From assembly GCF_021134715.1 (NCBI RefSeq), contig NC_060018.1, positions 6,465,501 through 6,529,500 on the forward strand: a DNA stretch of 64,000 nucleotides, in the 5' to 3' direction. Numbering within the stretch: position 1 is the first letter of the stretch; every line of letters begins with the position of its first letter. The position numbers and the translations under genes were made by a program. This DNA is from Daphnia pulex (lineage: Eukaryota > Arthropoda > Branchiopoda > Diplostraca > Daphniidae). Shown piece by piece: positions 39,301 through 50,740 of this stretch. The notes below the pieces were generated by a model. The model searched no databases and was not told the origin of the DNA. It was given only the letters and a program-made list of their open reading frames with translations.

Positions 39301-39823
39301 CAATGCTCGGGCGGAGAGCGCTGCCGGCAATCCCGGATTGCATCACATGGACGCTGTGATTATCGGAATTGTGGGAGGTGTCGTGGCTTTCGTGGCTTTA
39401 TTAATCATCATCATATGTTTGGTTCGACTCCGATCGGCTGCGCCGTATCGTGGTGGGCCCATGGCCGGAGCCTTGGCCATCAGGCATGATAAATGTACTT
39501 GTGTGGGTCCTAGTAGCGGGCATCCCATGTTGTGCCATTGTTTGCCGGGCTATCCTGGTCATGCCTTGCACGGTCCACCGTCTCTGCAGTCTCTTACCGG
39601 AATTCCGGCTCTACCTTCGTTGCCGTTACCTTTACCGCCCTGCCCTCCGTCGAGCAGCCGCGGTGTTACTGGGCGCAGTTCCATCTACAGCGTGCCCATT
39701 CCCAGGAAAATCGGATCGCCGCCGCAGCACCATCCGCGCTCGACTCTAGGTCTGGCCAGTCGCTCCAGCTTTTATCCACCGACACCTTATTACGTCACTT
39801 TCCCACCCGAATCGGAGACTTGA
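33379..39823 (+). CDS. Long leucine-rich-repeat transmembrane protein (chaoptin/artichoke-like)
   Basis: Probably a cell-surface adhesion or matrix-organising protein. Six exons, 33379-34014, 34131-34230, 35350-35520, 35593-35708, 35788-35934 and 36188-39823, join in frame and give 1,601 residues. A hydrophobic segment near the N-terminus (LQFIMVLFTWILL) fits a signal peptide. A Cys-containing cap (CTCSSGPDNGTHINCD) and then some 30 or more LRR units follow (consensus LxxLxLxxNxI). The repeats end in an LRRCT-like segment, NPIICDCNARPFRRWL. A Ser/Thr/Pro-rich and acidic stalk of about 370 residues leads to one membrane span at about 1445-1470 (VIIGIVGGVVAFVALLIIII) and a tail of about 130 residues rich in Pro and Cys. 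Chaoptin itself is GPI-anchored, so the span is a difference. The cap resembles insect artichoke, as I remember it. Orthology is unsettled. Confidence 0.9.
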
Positions 39824-40622
39824 TTGATGCTAGAACCTGGCGAATCATTTTTTCAAAAACAATTACAACTCTGTGAGTGAATGAAAATATGTTTGAGTGT
39901 TGACATTCGTTTTGTAATATTTTTACATTAAATTTGTTGATGGAGACAGGTGGATGTTGGGAATTTTGTTGCTCATTTGAGTGTCCTTAACAAATGTGTA
40001 CATGCAATTGTTACTTCGTGCGTCGTCATGAATGAGAGAGGAAACTGCTGTGTGATCGTTTGTAATCATTTTGAAAATTGACATCTATGCTCATGCTTGT
40101 AAATACACTGCATCCGTTCAGGACGATTTGAATCTTTATTTCGCCATAGAAGAGTCACATCTCTAGTTTTGACGAGGTAACAAACATTTTATTTCTTCCT
40201 AATGACTTGGAGAACTGCAATCTACCTAAAGAACGTTACTCTTGTTTTTTTATTATCTGCATTAAAATGAGTGAACCGCTAAAAATTTTTATAATTGTCC
40301 AGTCTTTTACACCACAAACTTTTCTATTCAACTTGTGTAATTCCCAACGATTCCATCGTTCCAACACTACCGTTTTTCAGATAATTATTTCTACCTTTTT
40401 TTGAAGTACCTTTACGGATTCATTTCCGAAAAGCAAAACAGCACCGAAAAAAGGAACACTTTGGCCAAAAGGACTTGTGAATCAGGTGTTTAAAGATTTT
40501 TAAAAAAGCCATGTATTCGGTCATCTTTCATTCGACAATGACAACTACAGACCTACAGTAAAAAAAATAATGATCATAGTATTATTGAACAAGCCAAACT
40601 TGGAAACGTATTGCGTGCCAAA
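39824..40622. other. Gap between convergent LRR gene and BUB3
   Basis: AT-rich, holding the 3' UTRs of both genes; no gene was seen. An ATTAAA-like signal lies near 39929. Confidence 0.55.
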
Positions 40623-42245
40623 CTATTTTGGTTTAACTTCGTGTTCTTGGACCTAAAGAGGATATTTTCAAGATTTAGTTATACTTATTTGAATTTAAAA
40701 ATAAACCAATAATAACCTTGCGTATGTAAATAGCATCTTCTGGGCTCCCAGCAGATGACGGTTCTCCTTGTTCATACATGTAAGAACTAGCAATAGCCAG
40801 AAGAGAACCATCAAAGCTAAACGAGAGTGAAGATATAGATGTGGGATATCGACGGTACTGACAAAGTCTCTTTTTGTTGAAGCCATCCTAAATTATTGTT
40901 TGGTAGTTGCTGGATCAGTTAAAATTTACAATCAAATTTATTTAAAAAAAAAACTTACCCAAATGTTAACATGACCATCAGATCCTCCAGTTGCAAAAGT
41001 GTTGAAGCCACAATGAAAACTATAAAAACATGGTTCTAGAATAGAGATTTACACTATCATATTAAATTTTTGCTTAGTAACCTGATAGCATTAACTGAGT
41101 AACAACACTCGATGTCTCCTTCCTTGATCCGATGACACTTGAAAGCATATTTTTTCTTTTGCACTTCTGGGCTAGGATCAAAGTATTCTACTGCTACTCG
41201 ACCTATTCCAAGTGTGCAAAAAAATTTAAATAAATAATGACTTGCAATAACAATAGCATTTCATATTTAAATATTTTTTTTTGCATATAAATTATTTTAA
41301 ATGTTAAACATGTGAAAACACTTCTTTACCTTCAATACTGCTCAAAACAAATCCCTGTCTACTAGGAAAGCATTTGATACACCTAGTCTGATATTTCAGA
41401 CTTGACTCCCTCTTTTGAAGAGCAGTGCTCATGTTTCTGAGATCCCAAACTAAAGTCCTTCTTCCAGCAGTACCTACAACCAATTTTTCTTCATTCAGAG
41501 CCATAGTGTAAACACTGTCCCCTTGCATATGTGTGCCTAAACATGCCTTTGATCTTGGATCCCAAGATTTGATGGAAGCATCCCTATTTATAATGGTATG
41601 AAATATTTATTAGTAAATGGTATGATTTTTGAATGACATAATCTTACCAGCTTCCACTAAAAACTTGGTTAACAGCTGTTGAATATTCAACACATCTTAT
41701 TGAATCCTGATGAATACCCAAAATGCTTTCTACATACACATAAAAAAACACACATTAAAATAACTTAGTTAGTGATTGAAACAAATACAAACATACCTGA
41801 ATTACTGTTCAGGTCACACAATTTCAAAACACCATCAAGGCCTCCACTCAAAGAATGTATGGTATCCTATATAATACTAGTTGCAATTAATTCATGCTGA
41901 TGAACAGAAACAAAAAAGTTTTATTTCAAGTTGACATCAATTTATTTACCTGAAAGCAGGCATCAAGGACAGCACGGTCATGATTGTAACGTAACCTTTG
42001 ATTGTTTGTGAAACAATCATACAATCGTACAGATCCATCCCAAGAAGAAACTAAAAGATACGGGGTTGAATTAGGGCAGAAACGAACTGCCGAAATCCTT
42101 AAAAATGCAAATTTGAGATGCAGTTTTATATAATTTGTTAATCAATGGTTGCCTGCTTTGTTTCTAAAACAGACTATGACATTTCTTGTAGCTCTTACCC
42201 ATCTCCTGGTGTAGATTTAAGTTTGATTTCAGAGGAATCTGCCAT
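40623..42245 (-). CDS. BUB3: Mitotic checkpoint protein BUB3
   Basis: A WD40 propeller that docks BUB1 and BUBR1 at kinetochores in the spindle checkpoint. The start [16 protein letters not shown] splices (exon 42199-42245) to [20 protein letters not shown]. Further exons encode [63 protein letters not shown] and [14 protein letters not shown], in family order. The last long exon ends at YIRK (40717), and the frame would then run into intron. A 30-base exon at 40623-40652, after a clear TTTAG acceptor, adds VQEHEVKPK and a stop, matching the position and ending of the human C-terminus. The donor there (GTTATT) is weak. RAE1 is the nearest paralogue; the [10 protein letters not shown] and HRIKEG segments favour BUB3. 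Confidence 0.95.
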
Positions 42246-43255
42246 CATAAATTTTTCTTCCAAAACCAGTGTTTCTTTTTTTTTAATGATACTGTAAATT
42301 ATTAGCAGAGACAATATTCAATACCCTTTTACGATTTTTTTAAACTGCAGATGTTTGATTTATTCCCAACAGACAAAAATAGATGATCCACAGACAGCGA
42401 TGCCAGATATAACGAATTTTAATGAATTGCGTGAATTTCCGTGAAATCGTGAATATTTGATATTTATATTGATAAATTGGAATTTCGATTCAAAACCAAT
42501 TTTAAGCTCCAAATTTAAAACTGGCGAGATGTTAAATACTTAAAAGATATAGCAGCTAGGCTAAAGCCTACAAGTTTACCTGTTACCTTACCGGCTTACC
42601 TGTAGCCATGGGCTGCTGTCGCTATAATGTTGAAAATGTTAAAAACGTCGCATATACATGCACTTTCTTAAATTTAAAGATTGCAACAACACTTATTTTT
42701 TAGAAAAAAATTTTCAATCCTTATTACCCCTTGGCTCTATTTGTGAAAATTAATGAAATTGTTGTGCATATTTCACAAAAGGGAGCTAGACACCTTTCTT
42801 TTAAAAAAATATTGACGTAAAATTGAATTGTCATGAATTGGGATGGTGCAAGTAGGTTACCGCTCGAGTAATCAGAATGAAATAAAACTGAAAAATACGA
42901 CTACGATTTTTTTTTTTAAATTTAAGATGAACTACGACGAGGCCGAGTTATCGCCGAAAACTGGGGACACATTAGTCAGCTGTGAGGCGCCGTATGTAGT
43001 AATAGCAAAAAATGTTGCCAAAATTTGTTACGGACTGCAATTTTTTTTTTTTTTTTTTTTGCGGTTAAAGCAATTTTAAGTGTGTTAAATTAACATCTAA
43101 GAAAAGGGGAGTGGGAGAGTAAAACGGTGTCTACTCTCTAACAACCGATCAGCTGTTTTTGACTTTTTGTTATTGTTCGCACTCACGTCAGTTCGTTCAA
43201 CAGATCGTCGCTGAGACATACAGTTTTTTAAATTGTTCTCCGAGAGCACTTCTCA
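42246..43255. other. Divergent promoter region of BUB3 and DTD1
   Basis: About 1 kb between two divergent start codons. It is AT-rich, with a long T run near 43041-43060. No gene was seen. Confidence 0.55.
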
Positions 43256-44039
43256 ATGAAAGCGGTGATACAGCGAGTATTGAGTGCCAAAGTGACTGGT
43301 AAAACTATCATTTTCTTCTCTAATTTAAAGCAAATAAAGTTTTTTATTTTTAAACAACGTCTTCGCCGGTTCACTATTTTTGTCGTTGCAATTTATCTTC
43401 CTTAAAATTGTATCTAAATTTCACGTAAATTGGAAAATGTTTTCAGTGGATGGAACTGAAGTTAGTTCAATAGGGAAAGGTGTGCTGGCATTTGTTGGAA
43501 TTTCTGTAAATGACACAGAAAAGGATGCAGAGTACATGTAAAATATTTCTTTTCTAGCTTAGCTATCCTATCTGGATGTTGTTCTAAAGTGTATTATCTT
43601 TTTAACAGAGCAAGAAAAATTTTAAATTTACGTATCTTTGAGGATGCAAACCAAAAGAGATGGGCTAAAAGCACGTCCGATCTCAACCTTGAAATATTGT
43701 GCGTAAGTCAGTTTACACTGTACCACAAGTTAAAAGGCAATAAGCCAGATTTTCACTATGCTATGGGCCCCAAAGAGTCAAAAATTCTATATGACAAAGT
43801 GCTAACGCTTCTAAAAACGATGTATGATCCTTTGTTAATTAAAGGTAATATTAACATTCTGATTAATATTTGTATGTATTTTTCAATTAATTGGTTGATT
43901 AATTTTATAAACCACGAGTATAGACGGTGTTTTTGGAGCTCATATGTGTGTACAATTAGAAAACGACGGTCCAGTAACTATTGAAATCGAATCAAACACC
44001 GTTCGTGAGAACTTAAAGGACACTAATGAAGTACCATAA
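43256..44039 (+). CDS. DTD1: D-aminoacyl-tRNA deacylase 1
   Basis: Hydrolyses D-amino acids, and glycine mischarged on tRNA, in the cytosol to keep translation chirally clean. Four exons, 43256-43298, 43447-43537, 43609-43844 and 43924-44039, join in frame and give 161 residues. The start is MKAVIQRVLSAKVTVDG. The two signature motifs are intact: SQFTLYHKLKGNKPDFHYAM, and NDGPVTIEIES, which carries the cross-subunit Gly-Pro pair that defines substrate chirality. The C-terminal extension of the human protein is absent, so the length is closer to bacterial and yeast forms. Confidence 0.97.
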
Positions 44040-44560
44040 AATTGCAACGTTCAAAAATACTGACTCAATTTGGTATCTCGTATCCATCATTCAATACATG
44101 ATTTCCAAGAGTTTGTTAATTTACGAAGTGCGGACCGAAACTGTACAGTATCCAAATAAGGAATAACAGCATACAAAAGTTTTGCTGAGAATTTTTTGGA
44201 TTTCCCGCTAATACTATGGACGTCGAGCAACGGTAAAACGTGTACGTGTATCTATCTTGTAGCTTATACTCATTAAATCAATCATAGATTTTAAAAATCG
44301 TGGATGACCAACTTCATCACGAAGTGGGAGGAGCTCACGGCTATCTGTACACGAAGTTACACGACTTCAAGGTATGTTTCATGGGCAAGTTGCATTTTCC
44401 CACCCCTTCATGACTATACTAGCGCCATCTACCAGTAAGCTGGTAAGAGCTAGCCTAGCAGTAGACTAGTACACTTTTCTGTGTATTGAGCGGTACTCCT
44501 TATTTGGATAGGTATAGGTTTTAGGCGTTTACCGTCGGGTTATTTAGCCAAATATTTATC
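44040..44560. other. Gap between DTD1 and PDCL3
   Basis: Contains the DTD1 3' UTR and PDCL3 promoter. An 84-base open stretch at about 44287-44370, bounded by an AG and a GTATGT, could be a non-coding first exon. Confidence 0.45.
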
Positions 44561-45547
44561 ATGGTGATTTATTCTTCATTCCCGTAATTTAGAATGTTCG
44601 TTAGTTAATGTTTTATTATGTAGGACCCCATGGAAGACACTCAATGGAACGATGTTTTACGTCAAAAAGGCATTATACCTCCCAAGCCTAAAGAAGCTGA
44701 AGTGACTGAGGAACAAATTGAAGATATGCTTGAAAGTGTTGTTAAGAATTATACCTCAAATGGTATATTATTGTTATAAACATTTTTTTTATCTTGTTTT
44801 TAACTTATCAATTTTAATAACTGTAGAAAAAAGACCAGAAGAATTAGAACTTGATGATTTAGATGATCTCGAAGATGAATTAGATGAGAAAGTTTTCTTG
44901 GAATATCGTCAGAAGAGAATGGCTGAAATGAAATCATTATTACAGGCTTCTAAATTTGGAGAGGTTTTAGAGATTACTGGTAAAGACTACATTCAAGAAG
45001 TAAACAAAGCAGGTGAAGGAATATGGGTCATATTACACCTTTACAAACAAGGGTAAGGAAAAACTTGAAAATTTACATTATGATTAAAATGTTAATACTT
45101 TACGTTTATAATAGAATCCCCTTGTCTTCCCTAATGAATGATTATATTCGTAATTTGGCCCACAAATTTCCAACAGTGAAATTTGTAAAAAGCTTGGCAG
45201 GATTGTGTATACCCAACTACCCTGATCAAAATTTACCAACTATATTTGTTTACCTTAATGGAGAGCTGAAACGCCAGTTCATTGGAACAAGTTCTTTTAA
45301 TACTGGACTTAAACAGGATGGTAATTACATTTTCCTAGTTTTATAAGCATTTGACTTGGAAATAATTAAACAATCAGTTTTACTATGAACAGAACTAGAA
45401 TGGATACTTTCAGAAACTGGTGCTTTCAAGACAGAGCTTGAAAATGATCCTCGACCAAAAATTCGTGATGCTCTATTCTCACAGCTAAATTGTGGCAATA
45501 GTCGAGCACAGGAAAGAAATAATGACTCTGACAGTGATTATTGGTAA
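44561..45547 (+). CDS. PDCL3: Phosducin-like protein 3 (viral IAP-associated factor)
   Basis: A thioredoxin-fold co-chaperone that works with the CCT chaperonin on actin and tubulin folding. Exons 44624-44762, 44827-45052, 45115-45320 and 45393-45547 join in frame. [20 protein letters not shown] corresponds to human residues 3-22, so coding must begin upstream of 44624. An ATG at 44561-44563 followed by GTGATT gives a 60-bp intron directly after the start codon and yields 242 residues (human 239). The acidic N-terminal helix region, [50 protein letters not shown] and the acidic end NDSDSDYW are all in order. If that first exon is wrong, ATG at 44630 is the fallback. Confidence 0.95.
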
Positions 45548-45606
45548 GTCCAATTTGAAACATTCATAATTTCGGAATTACGTATTCATAAGATTAAAGA
45601 AGATAG

Positions 45607-48600
45607 CTAATTCGAATTAGTATTTGTGTCAGCTCGTTTGCGCATGGAAAGAAACTAATTAAAAATAACAATAATAAAACTAGTTCCAAATGCAAAATGA
45701 TGAATCAAAGGAACATACCTTACTAACGGAAGCTATAGAAGGCCCAAAACTCTCAGTTACTTTAAGTCGCCTTGCTATCCATCCAGGAAGGGAAGACTGA
45801 GAACTTGAGCGCGCATATCGAAGGTCTGCCAATACAAGAGCAGCGTAATCCTTGCTATGTCGAATCGCTCTTCCTATTGACTGGTTTACAGCTTTAAAAC
45901 ACAAAGCTTCGTAGTAAAGTTGTCCCGGTAGTCTTTTTTCCCCTTCTGGAAGCAAAGTCATCTGCAATAAATCAAAATAATGGTAGTTTTTGTCGTTCAA
46001 AAAGAGTACAAATATTTTAGTAGCCTGGGAATAAAGTACGGCATGTTTTAATCAATACATTTTACAATAAATACCATGTTTTTATTTAAGTAATCCATTT
46101 TCTCTTTTAACGCCGCAGATTGTATGTTGGCGTAAGGAAGACCGACTACAATAACACAGCGAGCCAAATCGTCGCTGAAGTTGATTCCTTCACTCAACTT
46201 TCCGCCTATTGTTTTTTATCAGTTAATTAAATGTTTTTATGCTGAAATAGAACAACAATTGTGCCTTGTACACGAATAAAGCTTACCAACAACACAGAGC
46301 AACATAGCTCCATTCTTCCCACCTGCGTTTGTTGGATTAGCAAACTGTTTTATACATCGAGAGTATTCGTCTAATACACGATCAACTTCTTTGGCTTCTT
46401 TAGGCTCCCGAAACAATTTCTTACGATTTTCGATTTTAGAAACGTAATTGTTTTTCTTCAAATGATCAACTACTTGCTATCTTCCGTCAGAAAAGTAATT
46501 AAATACAATAGAAAACGGTAATAAAACTATAAATTTAGAACTCACACTTTCGAAATCATATGACGGAAGAAAACAGACAACACCTCCTGAAACAACCTTC
46601 ATAGAACCACAAATTTAAAATTCTTAGTTGAAAAAAATAAATAAAATTATAATAGGGATTGTATTATAATAACCTGATTGATGTTCAATAGTAAGTTGGC
46701 TAATTCGTCAAGTAAACGGCTTCGGTTACCCCAAGAAAAATCCAACTCTTTGTTAGACGGACCTCGCGTCAGTACCAATGGTAAAACATGGTCAGGAGGG
46801 ATAATATGGTCACATGAGAATGACATAATCCGGTTCTGTGGGGCACCAGCAGCTCCAAAAAGCTGAAACTGAAATTCGCTGCTAGGTTGCATTGTACCAC
46901 CAGCGACAATAACAGCTCTAAAAATCAATCAGATAAAACTATTAATATTAAATCAAGCGATTTCGCATAAGGAGGTATACCTAGGTTGAGTGACAAAATC
47001 TTTAAATAGTGATCCAGGATTTAGCAAAATGTACTTTAAACAACTAGCTGAACTAAGAACTTTCTTAACACATAGAATTCTTCCATCTTCGTTTGGATTG
47101 ATAAGACATCGCATAAATTCCAGGATTGGTAACAAACTCGAGCCCCCTTCTTTTGAATCCACTGCTTCCACGGGGTTGGGCGCATTCTCACTTTGGGCCG
47201 CTGCAAAATTCAATTTCCCCAAAAAGGTTTTCAAACCCCCAACCGGAGTGACTTCAGCTGTCGCGGGTTTAAAATAGATCAACTTTTGAGGTAATTTGGT
47301 TTTCTCGCAAAATTCCACAAGAGTGTTTATGTTTAGATGATCAAAACCAGCTTCAATGCAGAATTTTGAACAGTCAAAAATCTTTTCGTCTTCATTTGTC
47401 TTTTCAGCTTCAGCTTGATTTGTTTCTGGTTTTCCTTGAAGATTTAAACTTTTCATGAGACATGATAAGAAGAAAATAAGTTGTTTAATAGGTAGCAAAT
47501 TTTTTGCGGAGAGACGACTATAAAATCTCTGTTGGTATTGCAACAGTTGCCAATGTGCGTGACTTATTTGATGACCCCAAATGGAAATACTATGAATTGA
47601 ACTTATAGTCTCAAGTAAGTTGTGAGCCTCATCCTAGAATAGAATTCCCATAAAAATTACTTTAATAAACTATTTAAACAACTAAAGAAAGTACTTACAA
47701 TAATCACAACGTTATTATGAAGCTTCAACCCACACGCTTCTCTTGTGTGTTTTTTTAGTAGCGTTGAATAAGGAACGACGACCAACTGGAAAAAATAAAA
47801 TGACAATTAATTATGTTGAACAGTAAGGTGTTTTAAACACGTAATTTACACATAAATTTATTCAAAAATACCTGTGCGTCACAAATAGCATTTCGTGCCG
47901 CATAATAAGGGCATGCTTTTTTCTTTTTCCCTGACAGTATTAAACTTTCAACATCAGTTACTTCCGTTAATGACAAATCTCGAACGTTTTGTACGAGTTT
48001 ACTGTCAAGAAAAGGACATGAAGATGATTTTCTTGTTTTTTTAATTGGTTGTCCATCTTCAGATTTGGAGGTTGTACTTGATCCTTTTTTCTGCATTTCC
48101 AAGCACCTAAAAATTCACATGTAAAAAAGAAATCCACTTTTGAACTGTGACAATAACAAAAACTAACCTTTCATTCATTAGAGTACTGCTCTTAAGGCTT
48201 GTAACTTCTTCATTGATGCAAAGTTGCTGACGAGAAGCAAGAGAAATTAATCTTATGGAATCCCCAAATGGACTCTTTTTGACTTCACGAACAAACTGAG
48301 AAATTTGAGAGTGTGTACGACTAGCAAATATAATCTTGGTGCCTTCAAACTAATTGGGGTATTTTGAACATCTCAGTTTACAAAAAAGCATAATTTGCAC
48401 TATACCACAAAAATACCATTTCTTCAGCTTGTGATTCTTCAACAGGTTCTTCACCATCACTTTCTATGTCCCCAATCAGGACGTTGTCATCTTCAACATC
48501 AGTTGAATCACTTATTTGGGATTTCTTTGAATTCGTCTTTGATGATTGACTGTCAGGTACTAAATGGTTCATAGTAGATGTGGACATATTTTGAACTCTC

Positions 48601-49090
48601 TGTTTTAATTTTTGGATTCTCTCTTCTCGTTGATTAATTTTCTTTAGTTCAGATTTGATTTCATTTTGCTCATGAGAAATTGCAACATTTTTTTTAGCTA
48701 AAGTAAACCAAGTAGGTTCAACTTGTGCATCAGTTGCCTGCTTCAAAGCTGGATTTTCATCTTCAACACCTTTACTGAGAATCTTCAATTTTTCTTCTAG
48801 TTGTGACTTTTGATGACACTCATGATCAGCTAACCAAGTTAGAGCTCCACAAATCAGACTTAGTGATTTACCCTTAATATAAAAATTGGAAACATTATTT
48901 TGTTATTTGCAAAAATAAGAGGACTGAATAAAAACAAGATTTAATTAAAAAACCTAAGACATACTGTTCCTGTTGGGCTTTCAAATATACCCAGTTTCCC
49001 TTGCTCAATACATTTGTACAGACTTTTCATAAAATCTAATTGAATAGGATAAGGTTCGAACGGAAATCGGAAACCCTCGGGAACATCCAT
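45607..49090 (-). CDS. DDX11: DDX11/CHL1 iron-sulfur DNA helicase
   Basis: A 5'-3' DNA helicase of the XPD family needed for sister-chromatid cohesion and for unwinding fork-associated structures. The first exon (48965-49090) starts [20 protein letters not shown] and ends SPTGT; the next (48417-48872) starts [16 protein letters not shown], so the Walker A motif spans an intron. Exons 48168-48349 and 47872-48106 carry [13 protein letters not shown] and the four cluster cysteines (QQLC, ERC, SSCPF, ACPYY). [14 protein letters not shown] is motif II and [14 protein letters not shown] is motif VI. The frame at 45719-45961 appears to end in intron; the true last exon is 45607-45654 after a TTAATTAG acceptor and adds 15 residues. 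The Lys/Glu-rich insert after motif I and the cysteine spacing separate it from FANCJ and RTEL1. It converges with PDCL3, with 59 bp between stops. Confidence 0.94.
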
Positions 49091-49272
49091 TGTAATAAAA
49101 CTGAAATGGACTACTGCTAGAAAACGTATGCATTGGCGCTTTTTGAAGTTTTCTACTTTTCAGAATTCAAGTAATCCAGTACCGATGCTGAGTTGCAAAA
49201 TCTACCAAATTTGCCTTAAAAACAGAGGGAGGACTGGAAGGAGGAGGGAAATTCGGAAAATTGAGGGGAGAC

Positions 49273-49340
49273 CAGAGCAATAGATACCTGGTCGGTTCTC
49301 GGCCGTGTTGGCTTCCCTATCCCGGTTTCAGGGTAAACGT
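49273..49340 (+). repeat. Left terminal inverted repeat of the THAP element
   Basis: 68 bp, reverse complement of 50934-51001 with a single C/T difference. The outermost 56 bases are identical. Confidence 0.95.
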
Positions 49341-49518
49341 GGTCCGATTTGGAAAAATTGATGAGCGCCTCTAGTGAGTGTGTCAGGTACTACGTGAAGC
49401 CAGCCAATCAGGAAGGGTCTATGAAAAACTCATTGACCAATCACAGCTTACTTTTCTACAAGAAGTGAACAAAATAAAAAGGTAGAAGTATCCAACTGTC
49501 AAACCTCTAGGTCTTTTC

Positions 49519-49634
49519 TAAGTGTCCCAACATTCTTACATTTTATTGTTTGGTTGTGTAAATTGTTTATTCTTTGTAAGTGTCCAAACATTCTTACATT
49601 TTATTGTTTGGTTGTGTAAATTGTTTATTGTTCC
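49519..49634. repeat. 58-bp tandem duplication
   Basis: Two nearly identical units start at 49519 and 49577 (TAAGTGTCC, then ACATTCTTACATTTTATTG). They sit inside the element, beyond the stop codon of the THAP gene. Confidence 0.9.
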
Positions 49635-49648
49635 GTTGACATAATACA

Positions 49649-50740
49649 CTACTTCTTGTTTTGAAAATGTACACTTTTCACATTATAATTTTCATTTGGT
49701 AGTCGATCCATCGAAATGCAAAAAATCGTTTGTTTAATTTGATCAAAATACCATGTCCAATTCTTTGGTACCATTGATGAAGTTACTAGTGACTGAAATG
49801 TCACAAAATTAGACTTGAAATTAGTAGAGCTTGCTTCCATAGAAGGTGATGTAACTGTCGAATCATCAATGACAACAGCAACATTTTCGTTCATTACATC
49901 AGGAAGTGGATCAAAAATTGCTTCTTCAGCAGCCTGGTGAGTGTCCATTGATTCTTGAATAGTAGAGGTAGCTTCCATAGAAGGTGATGCAACTGTCGTA
50001 TCTTCCATGACAACAGCAAGATTTTCCTTGATTGAATCTGGAAGTGGATCAAAAATTGCTTCTTCAGCAGCCTGGGGAATGTTGATTGATTCTTTAATAA
50101 TTTCCATGGAGGGTGCTATCAGATAAAATTTAAAGCAATTGCTCTTATAAATAAAATGTAACGAGAACTATTATCAATACCTGTACTGTCAAATTTTTTT
50201 CTCTTAGACGTAGTAGGTATTTTGTCTACTTTTGGTCGTTTCCTTACTGATGCATTGCTAGCATTTGTTTCCACTACAATACATATTTAAGAATTGCGTT
50301 ATTTGATATTAAACAAAATAAACATATTTAAAAATACCATTAAGGTTATTTCTCCATTTGAAACCATCAACATTTTGCATTGCTTGTCGACTAGGTGTAT
50401 CTAAAATGAAAATGGTTCAGTTTCTGTGCTTTACAGATTATACAGGAAATGTAATATCAATACCATTTATCAGAAAATGTTTGGGAATTGCTCCAGCATT
50501 ACGATTCCTACGTTTGAAAGGATGGAACACGTTCAAAATTTAAATCCCTGATTTGAAGTCACTTTCGTCAAAATGACGGGAGCAAATACGTGAGGTGCTC
50601 GTCAAATAACTACATGGAATTAGTTCTCGCCATTTAGATAATGAAGTTTTAGGAATTGCAAACAGGGTAACCTCGTTTTCTTTTTGATTTCCTTTGAAAT
50701 ATGTTGATTTACAACCAGGAACAGCACACCTGCCAACCAT
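49649..50740 (-). pseudogene. THAP-domain protein of the transposon, interrupted by one stop
   Basis: Four exons, 50464-50740, 50338-50400, 50181-50273 and 49649-50115, have matching phase-1 junctions and near-identical donors (GTATT), and form a 300-codon frame. Exon 1 starts MVGRCAVPGCKSTYF and has the THAP pattern: two Cys at the start, an invariant Trp in KWRELI, then CSRHF. FKRRNRNAGAIPKHF follows in the place of the closing AVPxxF motif. A TAA at 50540-50542 breaks the frame between CSRHF and FKRR. Exon 3 is basic (VRKRPKVDK, TSKRKKF). Exon 4 has a 46-residue unit twice, including AAEEAIFDPLPD. No transposase catalytic motifs were recognised. Unless the stop is read through or spliced out, only a 66-residue partial THAP peptide is made. 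Confidence 0.75.
49833..50108 (-). repeat. 138-bp in-frame tandem duplication
   Basis: Matching landmarks recur exactly 138 bases apart: GCTTCCATAGAAGGTGATG at 49833 and 49971, and GGAAGTGGATCAAAAATTGC at 49902 and 50040. It encodes two 46-residue units in the THAP protein's last exon. Confidence 0.9.

Noticed and set aside
44287-44370. Open stretch bounded by splice-like signals, in frame with PDCL3 exon 2
   Set aside because: It has no ATG in frame and nothing like it in the family; more likely a non-coding exon or chance. A start at 44561 gives the conserved length.
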